Source: Cymodocea nodosa
Taxonomy: Eukaryota > Streptophyta > Magnoliopsida > Alismatales > Cymodoceaceae
Reading direction: 5' to 3'
DNA length: 64,000 nt
NCBI GenBank assembly: GCA_036874045.1
Contig: CM072347.1
Span: 6,264,501-6,328,500, forward strand
In this document: positions 33,301 through 45,314 of the stretch, one piece after another
How positions within the stretch are numbered: the first letter of the stretch is position 1
Layout of the letters: each line of letters begins with the position of its first letter
Made by a program: the position numbers and the translations under genes
The notes under the pieces: model-generated
The model's input: the letters and a program-made list of their open reading frames with translations, nothing else
Database searches by the model: none
Told to the model about the DNA's origin: nothing

Positions 33301-34156
33301 TTTGAACTATCTACACAGCATACTAGGGCATCATCTGAATCATAGGAGACAACATTTGCAACTGCTCCTTCTGATTCCTTCCCTTTGCTGTCTTTCTTGG
33401 GAGCCTTACACTATGACTTGAAGTGCCCTCATTGATTACAGTTTTAGCATTTGATATCTAATCTCACTTTACTGGTACCTCTAGACTTTGACCTTCCTTT
33501 GGATTTAAATTGTTTTGATTTACTTCTCCCTCTAATTTCAACACTAAGGGCAGAAGTTGAAGTTGACAATTCACTTTTTCTGCGAATGTCCTCACTCAAA
33601 ATTAAATCCTGGATGTCACTCATCTTGAGCTTCTCATGACCTAGTGAACTACTTACACTAGTCACGATAGTAGACCAACTTTCTGGTAATGAGGATAATA
33701 AAATCAAGGCCCTAACTTCATCATTAAATACTATATCTACTTAATGTAGTTGATTCAAAATAGTATTTAGCTCATTAACGTGGTCTATTACATTTCCACT
33801 TTCATGCATTTTCAGATTAAATAATCTACGCATGAGAAATACCTTGTTGGCGATTGCTGGCTTCTCATATATGTTGGACAAAGCTTTCATCAAGTTAGCT
33901 GTTGTTTTCACCTTGGCAACGTTAGAATGAATGTTCCTTGCCAATGACAACCTGACGAGACCTAGAGCTTTTCTACCTAGAAACTCCCACTCTTCCTGAT
34001 CCATCTTCTCTGGTTTTCTTTTGAACAGAGGTTGATGAAGATCCTTCTGATACAAACAGTCTTCAATCTGAGACCTCTAGTATCCAAAATCTTTACCATC
34101 AAACTTCTCGATCCTGAGCTTTCTATCGTCTGCCATTCTGTTAAACTGAAGAACAT
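33301..34156 (-). pseudogene. C2 gag (fossil)
   Basis: Tork-type gag wording (a KALGLVRLSLARN stretch, VFLMRRLFNLKM, VNELNTILNQL) at 34055-33741. A second open segment at 33707-33444 is basic near its end (RSKSKQFKSKGRSKSRG), with a zinc-knuckle-like stretch after it. It starts a short distance from the primer-binding site. Confidence 0.83.
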
Positions 34157-34173
34157 TCGGCTCTGATACCAGT
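34157..34173 (-). other. C2 primer-binding site
   Basis: Reads ACTGGTATCAGAGCCGA on the - strand, adjacent to the LTR: the methionine initiator tRNA site of copia elements. Confidence 0.85.
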
Positions 34174-35174
34174 TGTTAGAATTGGAATGGATTGTTCAGT
34201 CAACTTTCTATGACACGATTCAGAAACACTCACCTCTAAACTCACCGAAACTGGAAGTGAAGAGTAAAAGAAGAAATAACACAATGAAGACATAGGATTT
34301 ACGTGGTTCAGCAACAGCCTACGTCCACAGAGAGTTGAGGGTTCTTCTTCGACACAATCAATTGCAATGTTTTACAACATCATAAAGGTATATATACTAC
34401 CCAACTTAGGGTTTATAAACCTTTAATTACATACAAGCCATTAGAGTAGAGAAATAATGCTTCAGAGAAGGGACTTTCAATTTCAGAGCCTTATTTTCCT
34501 AACTTAGCGAAATCTACAACATTTTGGATAGTTACAAACTTAACTATTCGAAGAAATTCTTCTTTCTAACGGGTGGTACTGTAGTAGGCTAACTGTTCGA
34601 AGAGATTTGGTATTTCAAATAGTTACAGACTTAACTGTCTGAAAACCTACTTCTCTCTCTATCCTTTCGGAAGGTTCTATCGTTAACTCTCCAAAAAACT
34701 GCATGTCTTTCGGATAGTTACTACTATCTTAATTATCCGAAAACTCACTTAAGTGTCTCTTTAGTCATTTCGAAAGGTTCTGCAGTTAGCCTTCCGAAAA
34801 CTTATGATTTTCGGATAGTTACTGCCTAACTATTTGAAGATCCACTTAAGTCTCTACTTTTCGGATACTTGGCTTTTTAACTATCTGAAGATCCACTTAA
34901 GTGTCTGACTTTCAGATACTTAGTTTCTTAACTATTTGAATGTCCACTTAAGTATCCTTTAAGTCATTCCAGATGGTTACAGCTAGTAACCCTTTGAAAT
35001 CTTTTAACTTTCGGATAGTTAGTTCAAAGCCTCCGACTGAAACTTTATTTTCGGATACTTAGGTCTGATAACCTATCGAAAATATAAATCTACCAGATAC
35101 TTACTATTAATAAGCTTCCGATTGAACCTGGACTTCTTGTGGCATACTCCACACCTGTACTACTTGCCCTAACA
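34174..35174 (-). repeat. C2 5' LTR (right copy)
   Basis: Starts TGTTAGAATTGG, ends CCCTAACA; pairs with 130-1139. The palindrome string lies at about 34530-35125. Confidence 0.88.
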
Positions 35175-36330
35175 ATTATAGCTATTGGAAAAATAGGATG
35201 GAGTGTTTTCTCAAGAGTATTGATGTAAAACTCTAGAGAATAGTTGTACATGGTACACCACTACCAATCAGTCATGAAAGTGATTGGTTTGAGGAGGATG
35301 AAAGAATCATCCAGATGGATGCTTGTGGGTTAAACTCAATCTACCATGCATTGACTGGTGAACAGTATAACAAAATATTTGCCTGTAAATCTTCTCATGA
35401 GGCTTGGAAAACTCTTCAAATCACATATGAAGGAACCAGCCAAGTAAAAGATACAAAGATTAGCATTTTGTTAAGAAAATATGAATTATTCAATATACTT
35501 GATAAAGAAAGTATTACTGAAATGTTTTCTAGATTCATAGAAATTATAAATGAACTAAGAGGTCTTGGAAGGGACTTTTCTAATCGTGAATAGGTACAAA
35601 AGATCCTAAGAAGCCTGATAGTTGAATGGAAGCAGAAATCTACTTCCATACAAGACTCAAAAGATTTAAACAATTATTCAATTGAAGATCTGTTGGGAAA
35701 TCTTCTTGCTCATGAAGTTCAGATGAAGGAATGGAAAGAAGAAGAAGGAGTCATTGAAAGAAAGGCTAAGAAAAAGAAAGAACTAGCCTTTCCTTCAACA
35801 AAAGACCAACCAAGCTCGGATGATGAGACAAGGAGGCAAAACTAGCTCCTCAATATCAAAAGTCCCTACATGCTACAAGTGCAAAAAATTAGGACACATT
35901 CAACTTTACTGTCCTTTTCTACAGGAGGAGGACAAACAAAAATGGAAGAGGAAGAATAAGAAGAAAATGGCCTTGAAAGCCACATGGGTTGACAGTAGTT
36001 CATCCAGTAGTTCATCAGACTTAGAGGAAGAGGCATCTGCAAATGTGTGCTTTACTACACAAGAGGTATGTTCTACATCTCCTGATTACTCAGAAAAGGA
36101 AAATGATGATTTAGATGTAGATAGTCTTCTTTGTACAGTAGATAAGTTATATGTAAAATGTAAAAATTATAAGAAAGAATTAAAGAGTTTAAATTCTTAT
36201 CTAGAAGATGTCTTTGTTGAATTAGAAAAAGCCCTAGTGGATAATAGAGAATTAAAAACTAAAATGGATAGCTATAGTTGTAAAAATTTTGATCTGAAAT
36301 AAGAAAATAAAAATCTATTATCTAAAATTA
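35175..36330 (+). pseudogene. C3 gag, main part (fossil)
   Basis: SIRE-type gag: ALTGEQYNKIFACKSSHEAWKTL, TYEGTSQVKDTKISILL, a zinc knuckle CYKCKKLGHIQLYC (about 35873-35914), a KKKMALKATW stretch, then a run of serines and acidic residues. C3 is interrupted by C2 just upstream. Confidence 0.86.
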
Positions 36331-37690
36331 CTAATTTGAAGAACACTATATATAAATTTACCAAAGGTGAAAACAGTCTAAATAAAATCATAGGATCCCA
36401 AAGAACAGGAACAAATAAATTTGGCCTAGAGTATGCTATACCATAGGAAATTTCTTACTGTGGTGGAAAGATTAGATCTTACAGAGATGGCACAACTGTG
36501 TTTGTCATTAAGAGGAGATCTACTTCTATATGGCTACCAAAAGGCAACAAGTTCAATATACAAAGGACTAACATTGATGGACCCAAGAAAATATGGGTAC
36601 CAAAAGTCTTAATTTCAACATGATTTGCAGGACTACATGGACAAGGAAGCTCAAACGTCCAAGTGGATTATTGACAGTGGATGCTCAAAGCATATGACAG
36701 GTAAGAAAAGATTTCTGGAATCTGTTAAATCAATAAATTTAGGATCTATTAAGTTTGGTAATAATGAAAAATGTAGAATTACTGCTGTAGGAAATGTTGC
36801 ATCTAAAAATGGAAAAATAGAGAATATGTTACATGTAAATGGTTTAAAATAGAATCTACTAAGTGTAGGTCAATTATGTGACAAAGGTTACAATATACTC
36901 TTTACTACAAAAAATTGCTTTATATTACAACAGGATACACATGAAATCAAATTTACTGGATTAAAGATAATTCAATTTATGCTTTGGAATTTCCATTTGA
37001 TAATATATCTAGTGATGCATGTTTAGTTGCTTCTAATGAAGATGAATGGTTATAGCATAAAAGATTAAATCATGCGAACATGAGACTCCTAAGAAAATTG
37101 ACCAAACATGATCTTGTTAGAGGTGTGCCTAAACTCAAATTCAAGGGAGATAAATTCTGTAGTGATTGTACAATTGGAAAACAAAAGAAGTCAGTACACA
37201 AGAGTATTGAAGACATTGTGCCACAAGTCAGCCATTAGATCTACTACATATGGACCTATTTGGTCCTACACAGACAGCCAGTTTAGGAGGAAGAAAATAT
37301 ACCTTAGTGGTAGTTGATGATTATTCAAAATTCACTTAGGTTATTTTCTTAACACACAAGAATGAAGCCTACTATGAATTCAAATATCTCTGTATTAGAA
37401 TTCAAAATGAAAAAGAATCGACTGTGAAGAAGATCAGAAGTGATCATGGAGGTGAATTTGAAAATTCTAAATTTGAAGAATTATGTAATTCCTTTGGCAT
37501 ACTGCATGAATTTTCATGTCCAAGAACTCCTACATAGAATGGAGTTGTAGAAAGGAAAAATAGATCAGTACAAGAAATGGCAAGAACAATTCTTAATGCA
37601 TCTGATCTATCAAAGTCTTTACGGGCTGAAGTTGTAAATACTACATGTTATTCAATAAACATAACTCATCTTTAGCCTATCTTGCATAAG
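36331..37690 (+). pseudogene. C3 protease and integrase region (fossil)
   Basis: The protease site WIIDSGCSKHMTG lies at about 36660-36700. The pre-integrase zinc stretch (HKRLNHANMRLL … CSDCTIGKQKK) is at 37057-37190. Integrase core wording follows (LLHMDLFGP-like at 37240, SDHGGEFENSKFEELC at 37440-37490, a GVVERKNRSVQEMART stretch near 37545). Many breaks. Confidence 0.83.
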
Positions 37691-38230
37691 ACACCTTTTG
37701 AATTATGGTATGGTAAAACACCAAATGTTGGATACTTCAAAGTCTTTGGATCAAGATGTTTTGTACTTAATACTAGGGATCAAAAGGACAAATTTGATGC
37801 AAAGTCTGATCCTACTCTACTTGTTGGATACTCTTCGAGAAGTAAGGCTTATAGGGTCTATTTTGAATATGAAAGAAGAGTAGAAGAGTCAATGAATGTA
37901 TCTTTTGATGAAGACATAGTAGGAAAATTGAAGAAGCTAAAAATAGATAGTGAAAGTGAAAGTGAATCAGTAAATCATAAAATTCTTTAGAAAAAGGATA
38001 GTTCAACACTGCCTGCACCTATTGTGATAGAAAAAGCATGGAAGACAAAGTCTGTACATCCCATTGCACAAATTATTGGGAATATAAATCAAGGTGTTCA
38101 AACAAGAAGCAAAATTCAAAATATTTGTAATTATTGTGCTTTTGTGTTTGAACTTGAACCTACAACAATTGAAGAAGCCTGCATTGATGAATACTAGATT
38201 ATGGCCATGCAAGAGGAACTAAATCAGTTC
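37691..38230 (+). pseudogene. C3 integrase C-terminal part and linker (fossil)
   Basis: HKTPFELWYGKTPNVGYFKVFGSRCFVLN then KFDAKSDPTLLVGYSSRSKAYRVY, standard copia integrase C-terminal wording, followed by an acidic linker leading to RT. Confidence 0.85.
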
Positions 38231-38905
38231 AAGAAAAATGAAGTCTGAAATTTAATTGAAAGGCCCATCGAAAAATCAATTATTGGAACTAGATGGGTGT
38301 TTAAGAATAAACTTGATAATAATAGCAGTATTATCAGAAATAAAGCTAGACTTGTTGCTTAGGGATACAACCAACAGGAAGGAATCGATTATGAAGAAAC
38401 TTTTGCACTTGTTGCAAGACTTGAAGTAATTAGAATGTTGCTTGCCTTTGCAAGCAGTATGAAAATCAAGCTTTATCAGATGGATGTTAAAAGTGCCTTT
38501 CTTAATGACATTTTGCAAGAAGAAGTATATGTAGAACAACCACCAGGTTTTGAAGATGAAGAAAGACCAAGCCATGTATACAAATTGAATAAAGCTCTTT
38601 ATGGTCTGAAGCAAGCACCACGTGCATGGTATGATAAACTAAAGAGTTTCCTTCTTGAGAATCAGTTTAACATAGGAACTGCAGACAACACTTTATTTAT
38701 CAAATCAAAAGGTTCTCATATGTTGATTATTCAGATCTACGTGGATGATATCATTTTTGGTGCTACACATAAGAAACTATGTCATGATTTTCAAATCTTA
38801 ATGAAGAATGAATTTGAAATGAGTCTAATGGGAGAATTAAAATTCTTTCTAGGATTACAAATTCATCAACTTTAGCATTACATCTTTCTGAATCAAGAAA
38901 AATTT
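38231..38905 (+). pseudogene. C3 reverse transcriptase (fossil)
   Basis: GTRWVFKNKLD-type start, MDVKSAFLNDILQEEVYVEQ, NKALYGLKQAPRAWYDKL, the YVDDIIFG catalytic motif and ELKFFLGLQIHQL. It closely follows SIRE RT wording. Confidence 0.88.
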
Positions 38906-39690
38906 TGCAAAGAGATTCTCTTGAAATTTGGTATGGATAAATCCAAAGCAGCAAATACACCTATGAACTCAAATGAAAAACTTCATAAGGACATCTCTAG
39001 CAATTCAGTAGATCAAAAGAAATACAAAGGCATGAGTGGATCACTTCTGTATCTAACAGCTAGTAGACCAGACATAATGTTCAGTGTTTGTGCTTGTGCA
39101 AGATATCAAGCATCTCCAAAAGCATCACATTTAAAAGTAGTTAAACGTATATTTAAATATCTACAGGGTACCAAAGATTTTGGCTTATTTTATTCTTCAT
39201 AGAATCATTTGATATTAGCAGGATACAGTGATGCAGATTATGTAGGATGCAAATTAGATCGAAAAAGCACTAGTGGTACATGTTAGTTGCTTGGTCACTC
39301 ACTTGTTTCTTGGTTCAGCAGGAAACAAAATTCTATAGCTCTATCTACCACTGAAGTTGAATACATGGCAGCAGGCCTATGTTGTGCACAGATTTTATGG
39401 ATGCAACAAACCTTGGTAGATTATAAGCTTAATTTTTAGAATACCATTATTTACTGTGACAGTAGTAGTGCCATCAATTTCTCTAAAAATACAGTTCTAC
39501 ACTCTAGAGCAAAACATATCGAGATTAGACACCACTTTCTAAGAGACCATGTTGAAAAAGGTCATATTTCTTTAGAATATGTCTCTACTAAAGAACAACT
39601 TGCAGATATTTTCACCAAACCATTATCTAAATCTGCATTTAATCATATTAGACGAAATTTAGGGATTTATTCTTTATATGATTTATAATT
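38906..39690 (+). pseudogene. C3 RNase H (fossil)
   Basis: MSGSLLYLTASRPDIMFSVC, HLKVVKRIFKYLQGT, then LAGYSDADYVGCKLDRKST, ALSTTEVEYMAAGLCCAQILW, YCDSSSAINFSKN and the ADIFTKPLS end. The domain order is normal; no extra 3' ORF follows. Confidence 0.86.
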
Positions 39691-40031
39691 TCATATCTCT
39701 CTACTCTCCAAGCTCACAACTAGGAGCTTGTTGTATTAACATCTCTGTTTTGTAGCAACTTAGCCATTTGTTTTGGATAACCAGCAATAATTGCTCCACC
39801 AAGTCAGTATCTTACTTCTCACTCCTTTTGACAATTGACAAAAAAGGGGGAGAAAGACCATATTTTGGTAGTAGGCTGCAATAAAGTAGGGGGAGTAATC
39901 TCAGAAAAATAGGGGGAGTTTCTCAATTTCAATATTTTGTATTCTTTGTGTGATTTTCTGTATAGATATATAGGGAGAGAAATACATGTAATATATTGTA
40001 AGGTTTTTGCCATTATCAAAAAGGGGGAGAT
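39691..40031 (+). other. C3 3' untranslated region and polypurine tract
   Basis: Several AAAAAGGGGGAGA tracts (39840-39915 and 40018-40031); the last abuts the LTR. No gene. Confidence 0.8.
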
Positions 40032-43000
40032 TGAAAGGACCTCTAAATTTTGATAATGCAAAAATCAATGTGAGGAATCAAATTGTATTTCTCAGGCTTA
40101 ACAGTCAGTAAGAGAGCAGAAGTTGATACAAACAGTTCAAAGTGTGCTGCAAGTGATAAAAAGGATTTCAGAAGGTTACCAGGCTTAACTATCTGGAAGA
40201 GATATATTTTCGATGAGTTACTAGTCTAAGTATCCGAAAGGTAGCATAAAGCAGTAGCAACACTATCGCATAGTTAGAAGATTAAGTATTCGAAAGTAGA
40301 AGGCTTTTGGAGAGTTAGAAAGATGGATGTATGAAGAATCAGAAAGTTACTGTAGCTAACTATATGAAACTTAAGTCATTGAATTTCGCATGTGTAGAAA
40401 TCCAAATAGAAGTTTAAAAGAAGAATCGAAAAGTTACTAGAGCTAACTATCTGAAATTTGAAGAGTTTTGGTGAGTTATAGGTATAACCATCCGAAACTT
40501 AAGTTAGTCTATTATGCACGTGCTGAATTAAATAAAGCAGTTGGAAACTTAACGAAGGATTTCGGAGGGTTACTGTAGCTAACTATCCGATAGTTAAATA
40601 ACAATTCGATAAGTTACAACTACAAGTATTCGATTGAATGACAGCTCTTATGTACGATTTGAAATCCTACATGGCAGAAAGACTTTGGTGACTTGTTTAG
40701 AATGAAAAAGTGCATAATATTAACAGTTAAATGATGGTTAATTACATAATATTTAGCTTATCATATGAGAATTAAGCCATTATGTTATAATTACACTATT
40801 ATATGCTTTAATGAAAGAATCTGCATAATTTCAAGGAATTAATGTTAATTTAGTACATTTCTGAACTGTTAGTAAATTGCACGTTGTGAAATTCTTAAGT
40901 ATCTGAATTTTCTATTATTTTAGAGAGTTATGTTTAATGTACTGGATAGTTATGTTTTAAAGAATATTTTAATAGTTCCTGAAGTATACGTGTTGAAACC
41001 ATAATGCATGACTTAAGTGGATTTTCGGTAAGTTATCTGTTAACTATCCGAAATGCATCTGGGCATTGGATAGTTAGGTTCGTAAGTGTTCGAAATATAT
41101 GAACTTATTAAGTTAGAATTATGCACATGTTGAATTTAAATGCCTTAGTATATCACATGAGATGCACATGTTTAACTCATTAAGTTAGCATAACTGTACG
41201 CATTAAGTTACATGAATACACACTAAGGTAACGCGTTATGTTAGCAGCTTATTTCTTTAATGCACATGTTTTATAGTTAAATCAACAAAGTAAGTCTATT
41301 GAGTTATTTGTAACTCCACGGACCATTTAACTTCTAATATGCCACTGTAGCAGTTATAGAAATAGGACATTCGAAGGAAAGCCACGATTGCACGTATCAC
41401 ATAGGAATTCACTCGTGGAAGGGAGAAGAAATCACCATTGTTGATCTGAATGAAGGAAATCCAACCGATCATTTAAAGTAGAAGCAATTACTACTGAAGA
41501 AATATAAAAGAAGAGGAGAAAAAATGAGGAAGGTGTGGTTGGTGGTGTGTGGCAGTGTGTGTAAAGGTGGAGGACCACGCTAACTACAGACAACATCGGA
41601 AGTTCACTAAATCATCCACACCATCACCAACAATTCACCAACATCACCAATATTACCATAATCACCAACCATCAAAGGTCTGTGAGGATACTTTCTTGAA
41701 GTCGAGTCGATTCCGAGCCAAACACAGTGCCTAACAACCACTGTGAGGAGTGATCGCATCGTGGGAATGGAAGCCATTTTCACCAAGCACCAACTCATAT
41801 CTCAAGAGATCGTAAAGCTTCTAGCCTTGGTTTCAGGTTGATGCTAGTATGTTGAAGAGGAGATCATCTTGCAATTCTGGACTCGTAATTCTATAGGGAG
41901 AGGAGGTAGAATTGTAAGTGATTAAGTTTGTAGTGGTGTAATCGTGTAACATGTAGTGACGGAAGTATTTACTATTGATAGAGATTTTTACATTTCACCT
42001 TTCACCCATTTTCAAGAACATCTCAAAACAAAAATACCAAAAACAACAACTTATCTGAGTTTATATTTAGTATTTTAGTGTTGTATTGTTTGTTTTGTAT
42101 TGTGATTAAAGTTATTATTGTTAGTATTGTGAATGTTTTGTGTTTGTTTGTTTCAGAAAATAGAAAATAGTATTATAGTTTATTGAAATCGATTATTTTG
42201 GATACTTAAAGATTTTAATGGTTACTGTTTGAAATATTTGAATGTTAGTGTTGCTTAATGATAAATCTAATATTCACTAGCATTAAAGAGCTCAATTGAT
42301 GTTATTTACAATTTGTGAAACCGCTCAATGGTTGGCCGAATTCCTCTATAAATAGTAGTATTAAACTGAAAAGATAGGCTCGTGGAGTTAACTTAAGTCC
42401 ACGAGATTAGTCTTTTGTGTTAACTATAACTCAACAGAGGGATTACTGAACACATTAAGTATATTATAAAAAACAGAATAGTACACAATTCTTACTCAAT
42501 TTCTTTGTGAGATCGACTTGTACTTGCACACAAATACAATATACACTATGCACTTGTAGTTAAAATACAAATTGGAATTAATATCTAATTTGTGTGGAAG
42601 GTTGTTTGTTTTCTTCTAAAAAGGAATTACTGATAAGCATAAAGACAAATTAACTAAGTTAAAAACAGAAGTTAACAAATACAAGTTATTTAGTGTTGTT
42701 CCCTGGGAACCAATACAAGTTCTCTAGTGCCACCTAAAGCAACCTGAACATGACTTTTCGGTAAGTTACAAGTATTTTTCGGAGAGTTACATGGCTAAGC
42801 CTCCGAAAAACCCAAGAAATCGGAAGGGTATCTTGAAATATCTCCCTAAATAGTAACTTACCATATTTGGGATTGAAATCTTACCAAATACAGTAGAATA
42901 CATCTGTTGGAAGAAAAATATGATCGTTCCACATGTTTAGTATATATATAAGCAACAGACAACAGAATCAGATAGCTTTTGCTCATTCAAATATTTACGC

Positions 43001-43412
43001 CAAGCTCAATAGAAGAAAGCCTTTGAGATCAAATCATCTTTAGCATATACAGACTCAATTTTTAGAAGCTCATCATGCACTCAACTCTAATACTTTCAAG
43101 CAAGTGTTTTACTAAAGTACATGGATCAAAAACTTCAAAGAAAGATTAGTTGGAGCTATGACCTGAAAGCTCAATCAGATTGGTTGGTTCTTGCTTTAAC
43201 CTTAAAGCAAGTGATTGTAAGTTTGTGAAAGTTTAGTGAAGCCCAAGTATCCCTTAGGGGTGGACTAGCCATTAATGGTGAACCACCTAAAAATCTTGTG
43301 TGTATTACTTTTATCTTGTGCTTGCTAATTCTTCATATCAATCAACCATTAAATTGTTAAGAAACAAATTATTACCATTCACCCCCCTTTGGTAAGCCAT
43401 CAGGTCCTAACA
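40032..43412 (+). repeat. C3 3' LTR, split by a gypsy LTR
   Basis: Starts TGAAAGGACCTC and ends GGTCCTAACA. About 40150-40690 holds ~9 units of the AGTTA…TAACTATCCGAAA hairpin motif. 40694-42717 is a G1-type gypsy LTR. The remaining ~700 bases end in the TTCACCCCCC stretch common at copia LTR ends. Confidence 0.8.
40694..42717 (+). mobile_element. G4: solo gypsy LTR (G1 family) inside the C3 LTR
   Basis: Starts TGTTTAGAATGAAAAAGTGC, the sense-strand start of the G1 LTR, and follows it to a CTGGGAACCAATACA end. No internal gypsy sequence adjoins it. It is ~2.0 kb against ~1.79 kb in G1. I see no clear target-site duplication (TGACT on the left, AGTTC on the right), so the right end is uncertain by some bases. 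Confidence 0.75.
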
Positions 43413-43425
43413 GTTAGTCCATTGA
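43413..43425. other. Short spacer between C3 and C4
   Basis: Thirteen bases (GTTAGTCCATTGA) lie between the C3 LTR end and the C4 LTR start. This is the only sequence in the left 61 kb outside a recognised element; it could be flanking genomic DNA. Confidence 0.5.
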
Positions 43426-45117
43426 TGTTGAGTATTTTTGTTTTGATGATGTGTGCTGAATGAAAATAATCATATTTGCTCAATTACTATTGCTTGTGAA
43501 AAGAAATTAAAATCATCAATTTATACAGAAAAAGCTTACTAATATAAATACTTGTCTGTATTGGATCTTAAGTTAATAACTAGTCGTTTCGTTGCATTAA
43601 TTTCTCATTTAGCTAAATGTTAAGTTAACGTGTGTTTTTATTGAAAAGCATGACATGTTTTAAATTTATATCTTCTATATCATGAACAGTGCACATTTAG
43701 ACAACTCATTAAGTTAGAGTTTTGTTTGTATAGAGGTCACGTGAGAACTCGTTAAGTTAGAGGCTTAAAGGTTAAAATGGGTCACGTGATAACTCGTTAA
43801 GTTAGTGAGTAAAAAAAGAGACGAATTCATTAAGTTAGTGCTATACACGTAGTGAAATTATAAGTTACGAATGTTATATTGTATCACGTGAGGTGCACAT
43901 GTTTAACTCGTTAAGTTAACATAACTAAACGTGTTGAGTTGCTATATTGAACACTAAGGCAACGCGTTAGGTTAGCGTTATAAACTTAAGTTGTTATTTT
44001 TGCATGTGGTAAAATTCTTATTATAAAAACATTTGTTTATTATTGAATCAGTGAGTTAAAGCTTTTTTCGATGACTTACAATCGTAACTATCCGAAACTT
44101 AAACTGTGTTCGGTGAGTTATCGTTTAACCTTTCGAAAGAAAGGTTAAGCTGGTTCGTTGAGTTAGCATAACACCACAGACTTAGTTCATTGAGTTAGCA
44201 TAACACCACGGACTTAGTTCATTGAGTTAGCTACAGTACTTGTCACGTGAAACGGCACATGAGGAACTTGTTAAGTTAGAAACGTTAAGTTATATATATA
44301 TACTTGTGTTACTCGTTTAGTTAACATTAAAGTAACGACTTCTTATTACACTAATGAAAAATTTTTGGACGTGAAAGTTTATTTTGCAATAAATTTTTCA
44401 GAGATCCAAGACTGATGATTAAAAAAAATTTGAAATATAAACATGGGTTAGAACGTGTGTGTTTCGATGAAGGAAAAAGAGAAGACGTGGAGAAGTGGAA
44501 AACTGGTAGTGGTTAAACGTGAAGGATATGCATGAAATGAAGATATAGTATAAAAGGTATAGAATTCTCATTGATCAAACCATCCTTGCACACAAAACAA
44601 AAAATCTTTTCAAGGATCAAACCATCCCTGCACACCAAAAGAAAATTTTTTTTTTGGGGATCAAAAACACCTTCTCGGGCAAAATCTCTCAAGTGAAAGA
44701 AAATTTAGTGAAGCAGAAAAGGTTAAATTTATGTCGTTGAAGATTTGAAGTATCAAGTGAAAGAAAATTCGATGAAGCAGAGAAAGACAAGATATTCATC
44801 ACTGAAGAATTACTGAAGAAGAAAAAGAAGAAGAAGAAAGATCTCAAACAGGGAGAAATGTTTTAAATTCCACAAATTAGTTTTCTCTATTTGTAGTTAT
44901 GAAATTATTTAGATGATACATGGTATCGAAATATAATTGCATCTACAATTTCTGAGGAGAATTGAATTGTATATTGTAATTGAAACCTTGAATAAAAATG
45001 ATTTTATGAAAATAATGTCTCGACTTATTTTTGAGTTTTAAAGTTTCAATTATATTTCAGAAAATATTAAAAATACACAATTCACCCCCCTCTTGTGTAG
45101 CCATACGATCCTAGAAG
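43426..45117 (+). repeat. C4 5' LTR
   Basis: Starts TGTTGAGTATTTTTG and ends CATACGATCCTAGA before the primer-binding site. Array of GTTAAGTTA/AACTCG units with CACGTG cores at about 43600-44340. A GGATAGTT/AACTATCCGAAA unit and a CTTTCGAAAG palindrome lie near 44080-44150. A C/T-rich complement (GAAGAAGAAAAAG) lies near 44810. Confidence 0.87.
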
Positions 45118-45314
45118 TGGTATCAGAGCTTTGTTAATAATCTTTGATATAAAATCGATACCTACTTATTAAATATCATTGCTTATTCTGCCTTCCTCGT
45201 TTTTAAACAGACATTAATATCTGAGCATACATTTAACTTCCTTGATTTAAGGCTCAAGTTGTTTTAAAGTTTTAGACTATTTGAAATCAAATAGGTTGAA
45301 AAATCTAAGGTAAG
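45118..45314 (+). other. C4 primer-binding site and leader
   Basis: AGTGGTATCAGAGC directly follows the LTR (methionine initiator tRNA site). The leader, ~180 bases, has no gene. Confidence 0.87.

Larger units (their letters stand above)
130..35174 (-). mobile_element. C2: Tork-like Ty1/copia element, interrupted by G1
   Basis: Two ~1.0-kb LTRs (130-1139 and 34174-35174) in the same orientation flank a copia body on the - strand. A primer-binding site lies beside the right LTR and a polypurine tract beside the left one, so 5' is to the right. Without G1 the element is about 6 kb. Parts from right to left: gag with zinc knuckle, protease, integrase, RT, [G1 insertion], RNase H. The gag and integrase wording resembles the Tork lineage (Tnt1/Tto1 kin). 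LTRs differ by about 6% over the ~530 bases compared by eye, so it is older than G1. It is broken, with many breaks. Confidence 0.88.
1..43412 (+). mobile_element. C3: outer SIRE-like Ty1/copia element, interrupted
   Basis: Outermost element of the nest. Only the last ~11 bases of its 5' LTR lie in the window (it ends like the 3' LTR, in CTAACA). A primer-binding site, the start of gag, the C2 insertion (130-35174), the rest of gag, protease, integrase, RT and RNase H follow, then a polypurine tract and a 3' LTR (40032-43412). The gag type, the zinc knuckle followed by a Ser-rich stretch, and the RT wording match the SIRE/Maximus lineage. It looks broken, with around ten or more breaks in coding parts. 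It must be older than C2, whose LTRs differ by about 6% by eye. Confidence 0.85.
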
